From NCBI GenBank assembly GCA_033961575.1, contig CM066738.1:104371478-104435477 (forward strand): DNA of 64,000 nucleotides, in the 5' to 3' direction. Positions 1-12,714 of this stretch are shown one piece after another. A program made the position numbers and the translations under genes. Source of the DNA: Aselliscus stoliczkanus (taxonomy: Eukaryota > Chordata > Mammalia > Chiroptera > Hipposideridae). The notes beneath the pieces were generated by a model. The model was not told where the DNA came from, searched no databases, and worked only from the letters and a program-made list of their open reading frames with translations. Numbering within the stretch: the first letter of the stretch is position 1; each line of letters opens with the position of its first letter.

Positions 1-789
1 TTAAATAACAGAACAGAAATAGTAGATAAATCTCCACCCCTCCCCAAGAATTCTGTGTAACTCAGAGATTTAACCCTGAATTGGTTCAGTTTGTACTGGA
101 AAGAGGGCTAAGGGGGAGAGAGCATTCATTTCCAAAGTTAGAGAACTTGTTTTACCACTAATTGTGAAACTACGAATGGAATTTCTTCCAGTCACATTTT
201 TGAATTTGTTACCTCTGTATCTGTCAACACGGACAAAGAGACATAGAACATTCTCAGAATAATTGAGCCAAAACCCTTCTAACCCTTCAGTAGAGAAGGC
301 TTGGCAGCATGAATTTGATTCTAGTCACTAATGTATGGAACTAATGGTTTGACTCTTTAGCTCTCCTATCCACCCAACACCCAGTCCTGGCCACCATTCC
401 ATGAGCCATTAGCTTTCTTCTCTTTCATGGAATAACCTAAGGCCCAAACTCCACACCTTATACGAGGTGCTCATCTTAAAACATCCCAAGCTATTACTCT
501 CTTTGGAAAATAGTGTTAGGTGAATATAGAAGTGTTGGAGGTAGGGAGAGGATATGTACAACTCCATGAAATGCAAAACTCCATGAAATAGGCATCATCA
601 TCAGGATCATCAGGAAGTCAAGGGACTTTGGAGATCCTCTTGTGGAAAAAGGGATGAGATTTTCTTCCCACTCCCTTCTTCTCACCATCATCCCTCTTTC
701 TTCCTGTCCATCCTCTTTCATAGCCCAATCCCTCCCATTTACCATTAAAATCTTAAAGACAATGAGATAGGATGACAAAAGCAACTGTA

Positions 790-960
790 TTCAGAGTCCA
801 AAGAATGAGATTACAAAGATAAGAACTCTGCTACTCGCCAGCTATGCATTTTAGTCAGCATATTTAACCCCTCTGGGCCTTCGTTTCCTAGGTGATAAAG
901 TGAGGCAATTAGATTAGAGGGACTCCAAGACTCTTTTCAACTCCTTTGTACAGGAGTATA
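790..960 (+). repeat. MIR-like SINE fragment
   Basis: It has the MIR order: the CTCTGCTACTCGCCAGCTAT core, then TTTAACCCCTCTGGGCCTTC, a GTGAGGCAATTAGATTAGA stretch, and a tail naming the trough CCTTTG. Diverged, so subfamily is not assigned. Confidence 0.6.
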
Positions 961-2429
961 TGTATCTATGAGGAGACATTTTGATGAATGACACAATCCT
1001 TTTCTTACTCTCCTAGTTCTCTAGCTTCGCCCCTAAGCCCTTTTACACATTGAAATTTTACATACACTTATGTCAGCCGAGCTCCTGAAAACTGCAAGAG
1101 AACAATTTATTCTGAAAATGGCACAGTGGGCTTCTAATTTAGACATTTATAGTCTTCTTTGAATTTCTTTTTTTTTTTCTTTTTTAAAGGCAGACCCTAA
1201 AATAGTACTTTTTCCTCTTGTTCATTCATGGTGAGTATGGCTCTGCCATGTAGCCAAGCATTTTCCATATGGATGTAATTCATGAGTCCTAAAAAGGTAA
1301 AGTTTAATATGTAAGCAGCAAATTCGAACATGATTTGAATAAATGTAGCCCTAAAGGAAATAGGGGGTTATTTCCAGGTAGGCATTGGATCTATGAAGAA
1401 AAAATACTCACAAACAAATTTTGAACATTTGATGAGGGTTTAGAATTACTACAAAACTAGACTTGTCATTTGTTCTTTAATTCAACAATGTCAGCCTAGG
1501 ATTACCATCAACTTCCGGATTAGGCAGGCTGCCACTCAAGCCTGATTTAGAGGCTGGGAAACTGTTTTGTTAAGTGGCTAGGAGGGATTCCAACAGCATC
1601 GCTCACTGTTAACCCGAGTCATGATGAAACTAAAGTGTCTACACGCCTCTCTCTTGTTTCAACGATTTGACTAAAAAGAACTCCCGGTCTTTCTCAACTT
1701 CTCGTTCTAGTTTTCCCAGAGGACTACATGATGTCCATGGAAGCCCCAGTTCTAGGTGACATGTGAGAGGTTCTAGGCTCAAGAATTTGGTTATTTTTAG
1801 TCATTTAATCAGTTTAAATTATTTGGCTATAAGATGGCAATAGATGAGCTTTTTTTTTTCTTCTCTTTTCTTTTCTTTTTTGATAGAGACCCAGTCTTAA
1901 AGGACTTGAATTAAAATGTCAGGGTAATTAAAAGTGAAATTTAGAAGTTGATTATACTGTCAAAAAAATTACATGAGAAAACCTGAGTTCATAAAACCAG
2001 TTGCAGAGGGGCTTAAGTGAATGAGAATCAAGGCAGAAAAGAGTCTTGATTTCTCTACATCTCTATAGCATGTGCTACTAAACTGTGCATGATTTCAAGT
2101 TTAAATAAATAAAAACTGGTAGCTAGAGCCTAAACGATGAACATCGCAAACAAGTAGTAAACCAGTATTTAGAAGTATCCATTTTGTGCAAAGTTCTGAG
2201 CTAGGTACTGTTGGGTGTACAAAGCAGTGTAAAAAAATTTTGCTCTGAAGGACCTTACCCTGGAGTTGAAAAGATACAAACATGAAAACAGAACTAGTAG
2301 TGTGATAAATACCAAGCAAGTGGCAGAAGCTACGTTATGGTACTTAACGTGGCAGACATGCTTCTGTGCACCCAAAAGATCAGAAAAAGCTTCGAGAGGC
2401 AAAGAGGAAATTGGACAGAGTTGAGTTTT

Positions 2430-2549
2430 TTTTGTTTGTTTGTTTGTTTTTTTTTGAGGGCAGTGTCACTGGCCCTCATATGTGGGACCCAAACCGGGGC
2501 CGCTGGCTTCCCAGGCCAGTGCTTAACCACCGCACCACTCGGCCGGCCC
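2430..2549 (-). mobile_element. Short tRNA-derived SINE (bat Ves/Meg-like)
   Basis: Read on the minus strand: tRNA-like head with A and B boxes, a short palindrome with arms GAGGGC and GCCCTC, then an A-rich tail. It is flanked by the 14-base target duplication CAGAGTTGAGTTTT at 2416-2429 and 2550-2563. Confidence 0.85.
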
Positions 2550-2910
2550 CAGAGTTGAGTTTTAAGAGACTAGAGGAGGATGAAGGCATTCTAGAAACCA
2601 GGTATATCAAATAGAAAGGTTATAAATAAGCTTTAAATAAGCAATAAATAAGGTTAAAAATATAAAAATGTGGATGAAAGGAAAGTGAGAAAAAGTACAA
2701 AGTTGAAAATATGTATAATGGTTGCTCATTCATGGTGTAAAGTCAGCAGTCATGTGGTGTATTGAACAGAAGCACGGGGTTGAGAGCGTGAGGACACCTG
2801 GCTCTACCGTCATTTTTATCGAGACGTTCTCAGCAAGGAGCTTCTGATTGAGAAGAACCTAATTGGACTAGAATTTTCCTAAAGCCCCTTCAGGTCTTAT
2901 GTTGTATTAA

Positions 2911-2981
2911 TATATACATATACACATATGCACATATATAATGTATACATATATGGATGCATTATATATATATATATATAA
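2911..2981. repeat. AT-rich microsatellite
   Basis: Alternating TA/CATA steps, ending in a clean (TA)n run at about 2963-2981. Confidence 0.8.
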
Positions 2982-3123
2982 TATCAAATGGGGTAATATA
3001 TATTTTTGTCATTTCCCTGAAGGATGATTTAAAATATGTGGAAGCTAACAAATTCTTTTATGAAAGTAAAATGAATGGAAAAGATTAGTAATGTGTTCTC
3101 CATGTCTGCTTTATTTTCTTTAG

Positions 3124-3301
3124 GTTTTTCCCAATGGATTCCCTAACAAAATCAATCAACCAATTTGCCCTGGAATTTAGCAAAAAGTTAGCTGAATCTG
3201 CTGAGGGTAAAAACATTTTCTTTTCTCCCTGGGGCATCTCAACCTCCTTGGCCATGGTGTATTTGGGCACCAGAGGGACCACTGCAGCCCAAATAGCCCA
3301 G
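3124..3301 (+). CDS. SERPINB10: SERPINB10 first coding exon (residues 1-56)
   Basis: The acceptor TTTATTTTCTTTAG ends at 3123, and a 10-base 5'UTR stretch precedes the ATG at 3134. The exon ends ...GCCCAG|GTGAGT at 3301. It encodes 56 residues containing helix A, the NIFFSP motif (residues 27-32) and the TTAAQIAQ end typical of the first coding exon in clade B serpins. A separate upstream non-coding exon is implied because the exon opens at a splice acceptor, but I could not locate it. Confidence 0.95.
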
Positions 3302-3910
3302 GTGAGTGGGAAAGCTCAGCCATCCTTTGTTGCCTTAAAACAAAATGCTTTCTTTGCCCTTTATCATCATTTTTCTCCTGAAATCCACATAGTTCACATT
3401 TTACAACCATTTCCTCCCAAACAAAAGATGCACCTTACCAATATTCTAGACCATAAAAAGACATCTGGAGAAGAGAATCAAGTTGTAAACTGTTACTAGA
3501 AAATCAGTTTAAGAACTGTGTTCTCTAGCCCAATCAAATGAAGGGATGAGGAGGTTATCAAGTTTGGTTCAACACCAAAAACAATTTTATTTTGATTATT
3601 AAAATACTTTGAAAATGGCTTGAACATTACAGAATAGAATTAGTCAGTATCTTCATTACCTGAGAAATATTATCTTGAAGACACAGATAGAAAAATCAAG
3701 TGAATTGTTTTTCATGTTTTGTTTGGCTGTTTCTTTGTTCAGTCCCTGGTTGACGGGGTGAATCTAAGGAGCCCATTAAGAGTATTAAAATAGCCAAACA
3801 ATATTATTGTGCATGCAATTATTGATTTACTATAAGCGTCCTCAAAGCATAGTGTGTGTGTGTGTGTGTCCATAGATAACAAAGTGTGTAATAAAATAGC
3901 CACACATATA

Positions 3911-3946
<36 letters not shown>

Positions 3947-6593
3947 TGTGTAAACATATAAATAAATATGTGTATGTTTTAATTAAAAATAAAAACAGAA
4001 AAGAGTAAAAACAATCCAACAACAATTGAAAGGCTAAACAACAGAATTTCCATCCAAGAATGTGTACTATGTGCCAAATACGGAAATGGGCACAGTCAGT
4101 AATTCTGAGTGCGATAGGTAGAATATATATTCTTTTAGTTTGGGCCTAGGATATGACCCTTATTCTTGTAGTTCACAAGATATTCAGTAGTTTAAAACAA
4201 TGACAACAAAATCCTGGTTGACAACTGGCTAATAATTAATTATTAAATCACAAGTAATTAATTATTAAAGGCTTAACCATTAATGTGATAAATTAAATCT
4301 TAGATGGATCCCAATTTGGGTCCATTTCATGTAAATATATTAGTGGGTGTTGCTTGCCCTTGTTTTATTTAATGTTTATTTAAATTGAGCTTCAGTTTGC
4401 AATTGAGATTGATGAGTTGCCCATGAGTCCCTTTTTTTCTATGGCAAGTAGTTTCTGTTGGGTAACCATGTGTTAGCACAAGCTTTGGTAAAACAGACTG
4501 GCTTCTTCATTGTGAGCTGAGTCCAGCATGTGAGGGTTGAACTTATCGCCTTGATTTTTCACTGTTACCTTCCTGGTAACTTCCAAATGAAATGCTGGGG
4601 TGAACAGAAAAAATGAATTTATATGTCAAGTTGGGGGTAAACAGTGAGAATGGAAACACTAACATGAAAATTTTAGCAATGAAAACCCCTGATATTTCTA
4701 GATAATTGGAGCAATGGTGGCTTTTGCTTAAATTGCTAGGTGTTCTCAGTTGAACACCTAGCGTTCTTTTTCAAGCAACAATAGATGAAAATGAAACATG
4801 GAAAACAAGAGAATTTTACCTCGAAGGGTATTCCCAACACTATCATAAACAGTCTATAAAAAACATTAAAATAAAGAGCAATTTAAATTAGACTTTTAAA
4901 ACATGTATTTAAAAGCAGCCCTTGACTTACTGTATTTGTTCAGCTAACACACCATTTAAATCAAATCAGAGTCCCTGTGGTTTATTACAAGAATTATATG
5001 CTCTGTAGCTCTAGGAATGACTGACTTGTATTTACTGATGTGTATTTCACATGATTATGTCTCTGCAAAGTATGCTCACATGTTGTCTTTTTTTATTGAA
5101 ATTACAGGTGCTTCAATTTAACAGGGACCAGGACAGCAAATTTTTTCCTGAAAGTGAAAATAAAAGAAAAATGGTATATTTTATACTTTAATATATATTT
5201 GGTGATTAAGGAGAAAGCACTTCTAGCACATGTATTTTAGTGGTTAATTTAAGCAACTTTTAATAGGTAAATTTTCTTAGAAACATATATTAAAATTATA
5301 GAAACAGTTTTCAAAAAATACAAAATGTCTACACTTTTTGGAAGGATGATATTCTTTTCTGTTCTCTCTCCCCGTCCTTTTCTTCTCTTTCAAAACTGCT
5401 CTACTTTCAAACTTGTTCCTGTTTTTGCAAACTAAATGTGAAGGAAATAACCTCAATAGCTTGTAATTTTTTTGCACTGATAACAGGAAAAAATTTTGAT
5501 TAATTTCAAGTTTTGTTCACAATACACCAAATCATTTCATTTAGTTATAGGTTTTGTGTGTGTGTCTGTTTAGTTTTTGTTTAACATTTTCATTTGACTA
5601 ATCCCTTTTCTTTTAAAGGGCTTCAACTCAGGGAAGGTTGAAGAAATACCTTCTGATTTCCAGACCCTTATCTCAGAAATCACCAATCCCAGTAATGCCT
5701 ACGTACTTAAAACAGCCAATGGGATATATGGGGAGAAAACTTACCCATTTCACAATGTAAGTGCAAACATGTTATAGGAAAGAAAGAGTCATGTGGGCCC
5801 ATCAATAAACTCTTTGTATATTTCTCTGGGAATCCTAAGAACAATCTCAATGTGGTCAGCATTTCTGGTAAACAATCAATTACTAAAAAATCATTTAGTA
5901 AGCGTCTAGTTGTAAAAAGAAGGTATAATCGAGCTCAAATCAGATCTAGTGATCAGACCTTTATCCAAAATTTATAATATACAAATGTGGTTTATATAAT
6001 TCCTGTGCCAACATTTATTTCATGGAAAATGGAGCAAAAGATGTAGAGCATCTAAGTAGGGTAAATCTAAAGGGGGAGAGAGTGATGTTGGTCATAAGAG
6101 TAAGGCTGGAGACTATGTACTCAACAGCAAAGCTGACCTTGGGGTCAGACAAGCCATTTCACATCATGACTCTAGAGACTTCGGAAAGACTCTCAGCACG
6201 GGACAATATCATCTTTGTCCCTTTTCTGATGGTTGGAACCCCCAGAGTGCAGGCCATGACTTCAACCTCAGTTCAGACTCAAGGGCTCCTCACAATGGTC
6301 CACCCAGAACCAGGCCAACCTCTTACTTCTCTCACGGTTGTCCATCACATCTTTTGGCACATCTCAGAAAGGAGCAGGAGGACAGGTGCCCAGTGGGCCA
6401 AAAGCAACGAGATCGGATAGGGCAGAGAGATAGCAATAGAAACAATAAAGCTAATTCTTGATTTCAAACAGAGCTGCAAGAGCTGCAGCCGGCAGGCCTC
6501 CCTTCCCCTGGAGTTTTGCGTGGCTCAGCCAGGTTTGAAGATGAGGGTGTTTAGTTTTTGTTCAGAACAGGAGTGGGGGAAGAGAGAAGGGAG

Positions 6594-6631
<38 letters not shown>

Positions 6632-9600
6632 ATGCACACAATTCTTCTTCTACCTAGGTTTTTGATAATCTAGACTTGATTTCTCAGTTTGGGAAAACTC
6701 TACAAAAGATTTTACCTGACTCTTTCAGAAATATTTAGAAGACATGAAAACATACTTTGGTGCAGAGCCAAAGTCTGTTAACTTTTTGGGAGCTTCGGAC
6801 CAAATCAGAAAGGAGATCAACTCATGGGTTGAAAGCCAGACAGAAGGTAAGCTTTCGCCAAGGTGCTTGGCAGAGTGCTTTCTCCAAGCGTGGTTTTATT
6901 ATTTTGAGCTTGTGTTGTGTGTAAGTATATGTATTTCTTAAATAGAATTGTGGGCATGTTCTCAATATTCATATTTCTATTCATGCCCATAGTTTTTAGA
7001 TGAACAGCTTTCCCAATAAGGCTTATCTGAAATACTTAAGTCAAAACACCCATTTTACCAAATAGACAAGAAAAATTATATTTCCTTGATTCCAAATAGG
7101 AGTTCAGGGGGTAAAAAGCAGGAAAAATGCAAAAAAGGAAATTTGAAATACTGCTGCATTTGTGGCTTTTAAAGGATAGCTATTAATTAATAAGAAAAAT
7201 TGTGGCATTAAATGTGCTGAATGATCTTAAGTGATTTCCAAAATAAGGTCATGTGTTAGAGTATGGGCTAAGCTGTTATAACAAAGAGACTCAAAATATA
7301 GTGGCTTAATAATAAGAAAATTGTTTATCTTCCTGTCACATAATGTTCAACAGGTTGCTAAGTATTCTCTTCTATAAGGCCATCCTGAGACCCAGACTGC
7401 GGGGGTCAGCTCTGCCATCCTTAAGACATGGCCTCCATATCTAAGTCTAAGATGATTCTTGCAATGGCTAGTTTTATAGTCAGAGGAAATGGGGAAAAGA
7501 AAACCTCGTTGCTTTTAAGAGTGTGCCCTGAAAGTTTCACACATCAGTTGCCCTCATATCCCAAACTTAGCTACATGGCACACTTTATCCTTGGTGACCA
7601 ACTTGTCCTGGTTTGCCTGGGACTTCCCTGGCTTAAGCACCTAACGTCTCTCACTCATAGGCAAACCAGAGTAGCTGGTTACCCAAACTTGCTGTAAAAT
7701 GTAGTTTTTAGCTGGGTAGCCACATGCTCACCTACAGTTTGAGAGTTCTATTTTTAAAAGGAAATAGGATTCTCATAGACAATTCAGCAGTCTTCTTACA
7801 ACCTTTATTTTAGAAACTGGGTAACTGAAGCTTTAGAGAAATTAAATTATCCAAGATCAGATAGTTTCAAGCTTCAGAAATAGGATTCAAATCCCATGTT
7901 TCTGAGTTTGCTTTTCCTTTCCAATCTCTTCCTCCTCTGATTTAGTCTTCATCATAATTTATCTGCATTGATACAATTATCTGCCTCTCACTGTGCTCCC
8001 CTCAAATTGAATCTTTGTTCAGCCTCCCGAATTGCCTACTGAAAATTAGACCACGTCACTTCTGCACTCAACACCCACCAGGTACCCATGACCTACAGGA
8101 TGAACTCAAGTTCCCTAAATGGACATATATGGCCCACTTGACCATGGAGCCCTGCCTGTCTCTCCATTTCAACTTTCGTCACTTCCTGACTCAAAATTGA
8201 CACTTCAGGAATTCTAAGTGGCACAGAGTCCCCGTAACTCCCTGTGCTACCTTCTGACCCAGTGTCTTTTCTCATGCTGCTCCCTGTAACTGAAACACCT
8301 TTCCCTGCCCTGCCACGCCCAGCCCCTGCATGCCACTGCAAAACTTCTCAGAGCTCCACGCAGGCCTTACATCCTCCCGGAAGCCGTGGGCTCCCAGGCC
8401 TGGCTCAGAGCCTCCCTCTCTGCTCCCCCAGCACCCTGTGGGGAACTTTACCTTGACAATTCCCACAGCATTAGTGAAATTAACTCCTGACACTTCATCT
8501 ACCTCCCCTGCTAGACGCAAGGACCCCAAGTGCAACAGTCCTGCCTCACGTGGGCTTCAGCTTTGAATCACTAGCACAAAACAGACCTGCTCACAGCGGT
8601 TATTCAGAACATTAATTCTCATTGGAATGAATTGAGGAAGTCAGCAGCCCTAAATTCTTGGTTCCTTTTTCCTTGCACTGGTGACTCAAAAGCCTTGGTG
8701 AAGGAAGTGTGACCGTTATATTCCACTTATTCCAGATTTGGATTCATCTAAAAATAAGCTGTGTTTTTTTTTAGAATTAGAGATGAGCTAGCATTTACTG
8801 AGTACTAGCCCTGCTCCAGGTTGCATGAGGCCCGAACGTGACTGTATAGAGAAAAGCACGTTAATACACAACTCCAACTCAACATAGTGGAAACAGGAGT
8901 AAGAACAGTGCTGGAACGGAACAAAATCTCTGGTCTCAGATATCAGCCCAATGTCTATTATGTTGTCTGGAAGACAGAGGGGAACCCTACAGATGGAAAA
9001 GCTGGGAGTAGCTAATTTGCTGTTTTTACACCCAGCAAAGTTTTGCAGAGCTGAGAGGAGAGCTGTTGTCAGATGGTACCTGAACTTGGTCCCTGCCAGG
9101 CTTCCCCAGTGTGGACTGACACACGGAAAGAGCAAGACAAGGTCCAATCATCTGGATTACAGAGCTGGTGTTTTCCTGTGATGATGAATGTGCCATAAAT
9201 CGGCATTGCCCAATTGGATATAGTCACATGTTCTATCCACATGTAACTATAGATTATTTGAAATGTGGCCAACGTCACTGAGGAATTAAATTTTTAACTT
9301 TAGTTCATTTTACTTAATTTATATTTAACTAGTCATGTGTGTCTAGTGGTTACCATGTTTGACAGCACAGAAAAAGTTCTGTTTTAGAAGAACTGAACAA
9401 ATATTTTAGATTATGGAGGAAAGAATGAATGTCAGATTATGGTCATTATATGGTCAAAATCCAGGATGGGGACACTTTGAAAAATCCTCTGTAGTCACTC
9501 CACTCATCACATGAGAGGTCCCCATAAAGAAGTCATCCTGGGCATGGTCACAATCTTTCATTAAGCCCCTGTTCCCCACATCCTATAACTTCATTCCTCC

Positions 9601-12600
9601 AGCTGGCCTTGTTGTTTCTTAGAAGTGGAACCTCCCAAAGAGGGAGAAAGCTGTAATCTTTCTGCATTTTCTTTAACGTATTGGACACAGATATCTACAG
9701 ATTTGGGGGCTATTTGGGGGCTATTCAACATCAAATAAAGTAAGGAATTAATCAGCTATTCAGGAACTTTGACTCTGTCAAGGAGTTCCATATGTCCTTA
9801 AGGAAAACTTGCTAGAAACTCTTTGGCATGACTAGGTTCTAGATGAACCACCTGACAGACGGCTTTTTCCTTGAGCTTTCAAACAGGCCTTCTTGTAAAT
9901 GGCTATATGGACTCCTGGGACATACAAGGCATTCAAAGTCAAATTCTCAAAGATAACACCAGTCGTACATTACTACTATTTTTTCTGGTTTGTCTTCTTT
10001 ATAACCTATAAATTCCTTCAGAGTGGGGGATTGGGGAAGGTTATTGTCTAGATGTTTTTAATTTCAAAACCTATCACATGCTTGACACATTGGGCACCTG
10101 AGTGTCACATTACATGTGGCCAGAGGGACTTACTGTGAATATCTGCAGAGTGTCCTTCCCATTACATAAAACTACCAAGGACATGTGCAATGAGCGAGCC
10201 AGCAGGTGGCACTTTAGCTCTCAAGAGGAGAGTAAAACATGTAGTCAAATTTTGCTTTGTGTGTTACTTTGAATTTGTACGAGTATGTAAGTACATTTTG
10301 TACATCTTTTGTCAAATAAATTAACAACATGGATGTGGAGTCAAGAGGCGTGGTTCCTTGAAAACACATGAACACAGAGAACAATGCAATAAAACTTAAA
10401 TCAACTGGATCTCAACTAACTTGAGATCAACCTGTGTAAACCTCAATCCTTGATATGCTGTTCTCTATTTGCATCTATGACTCTATCAAATGAGAGAATA
10501 ATTAATTTAGAATGCTACAGAGCTTTAAAAATGTAAAACTCTGAGCAAACAAAAAAGAGAGATGAAAAATATGGCACAGAAGGCCTCCTCATGTGAAATC
10601 ATCAAAGAAAAGTTAAATTAACTTGAAAAACAAATACGAAAATGTTTCAGAAAGTTTTCCCATCAGCATTTAAAATTAAATTTAAATTTAATTTTTAAAA
10701 CCAAGAAGTGTGTCTCATGTGGGGAGGGGGTGTTTGTTTTGCTTTCTTTTGAGTAGACTTGTCCAAGCCACACCTCAGATCTTCTGGAATCTCTAGGAGT
10801 TCTGCCCTTAGAACTTAGAAATAGTGCGGCACAGTGTTTGTGAGGTGCCCCGTTTGAGGTCTGCAGCCGTCGAGGGATGTGCTCGCAGGCTCTTGGAATA
10901 TTTACATCTCTTTAGGAGTTAGACTTAATCTATCTTTTTGGGGGGACACAATTCAACGTACAGCTTTAGTATTCTCACAAACATGCATAACCTAAATATT
11001 ACCTTGAGGAAACAGACAAATCTGAACCAAGAGTTCAGGGACATTCTACAAAACCTTTTCAAAAGTGTCAAGGTCATGAAAGACAAAGAACAATTGAGGA
11101 ACTGTCCCAGATTAAGGAGGACTAAGAGGGAAGGACAACTAAATGCAACTCGAGATCGCGGATTGATTTCTGGTCCAGAAAAATAACCTATTGGAACCAC
11201 TGATGAAATTTGAATAAGATCTGTTAATAGTATTCTATCAATGCTAACTTCCTGGTTTGGTTCCTTGGTGGGTATAAGATGTCATCATTTAACAGGACTT
11301 CATAATCATTGCTGTTGTAAGTGTGGCATATCGTTAGGACATAACTACACAATTTGAAACTTGTCCTTTTGCTCTTGTAGGAAAAATCCTGAATCTCTTA
11401 CCTGATGATGCTGTGGATTCTACAACCAGAATGGTTCTGGTCAATGCCCTTTATTTTAAAGGATTGTGGGAATATCAATTCTCTGCCGAAGACACCACAG
11501 AGAAGCCTTTCAGAATAAACAAGGTAGGCACCGTTTTATAATCAGTCTGGATTTGTACACTGTATTATAAAATTCCATTTTAAATTCACTCTTTTTTCTG
11601 AATATATGTCCCTGTAGATTATGGCTCTTACTAGGACATGGATGGCTGAGCTAACAGCCCTCAGTTCCATCCCGCATGGAAATTCCCCTTTCATTGTTTT
11701 TCTCTGAAAGACTAGTCACACGTTTTATCACTCAGTCTTTGCCACAGCTAAGGTAGAGTAGGTAGGATAGTTATTATATTTATTCCCCAAGTGAGAAATA
11801 CAGTGTGGCAAAGTGACTGGAGCTATGCCAAAGTTAGAGCTATACCAGGACCGTAACCTAAAACTCTTCACTATTAGTTCTGCTTTTGTTCTACTAAACC
11901 TATACTATCTTCTACTGAAACAAAAGAAATAGAAATTTAAAATCTCATCTCTTTCATTTGCATTTTTCTTTGTGTTAGGACACAACGCACTTGTTTTTGT
12001 GAAAGGAACCAAGTACAGCAAAAAAAGAGACCAATAGTAGGTGACAGATATTTCATAGAATCCAAGGGCTGGAATGTGTCTGGGTCTTGGGAGTTGAGCG
12101 GAAACAAAGACACAAATGTTTCAGGGTTCACTGTGTATCTTTTCACCTCGGTTTCTCCCATCATTCTCATCTCAGACTGAAGTCTAACTTTCTCTGCTTC
12201 TCAGTGCTAAAGACCTCTTCCATTCTAGATACTAGTCTGATAGATCTCATTTCAAATTCCTAGGAAAGGAACTGATTGGCCAGAGTTTTTAAAAGTTGGT
12301 TGGTCCTGGGGTGGGTCATCTCACACAAACAGTGCTGCTGAGGACCTATGGCTATAACCCTGCACCTGTGGGCAATAGGCATTTCTCAGTTGGTGAGATA
12401 AAGATGGGGATGGGGCTGAACATAGAATCCAATGGGCTAACTAGAAATGAGCTGGACAGTCACCTGGCTTAGTATATTCATCAGGAATTTTCAGTTGCAA
12501 GTGATAGAAAAGCATTCCAAACTAGCTCCAGTAAAATGGGAATTGGATTAGCATTAGCTTATATAACTATGAGGAACTGAGGTGTCTTGGAGTGGCACCT

Positions 12601-12627
12601 CTAGAGACTCAAAACATAATCTCAGTT

Positions 12628-12714
<87 letters not shown>

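Larger units (their letters stand above)
1..3123. other. Upstream non-coding region of SERPINB10
   Basis: AT-rich, with no gene seen. It holds a MIR-like piece (about 790-960), an L2/MIR3-like piece in inverted orientation (about 2160-2340), a short SINE (2430-2549), a MIR-like piece (about 2735-2890) and an AT repeat (2911-2981). The non-coding first exon and promoter of SERPINB10 may lie here, but no TATA/initiator arrangement was convincing. Confidence 0.6.
6847..11380 (+). other. Largest SERPINB10 intron (4.5 kb)
   Basis: GT...AG phase-1 intron with an LTR-like fragment (about 7255-7640), a MIR-like fragment (about 7795-7905), an L2-like fragment (about 7990-8640) and a hAT-like MITE (about 9195-9370). 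The rest, about 9.4-11.3 kb, is unassigned AT-rich sequence. Confidence 0.7.

Noticed and set aside
2911..2981. AT-rich alternating repeats considered as a CRISPR-like or origin-like array
   Set aside because: Simple microsatellite without spacers; the window is mammalian nuclear DNA.
6022..6420. 132-codon open frame in a SERPINB10 intron
   Set aside because: No domain, intronic on the sense strand, no splice sites that would join it to serpin exons in frame.
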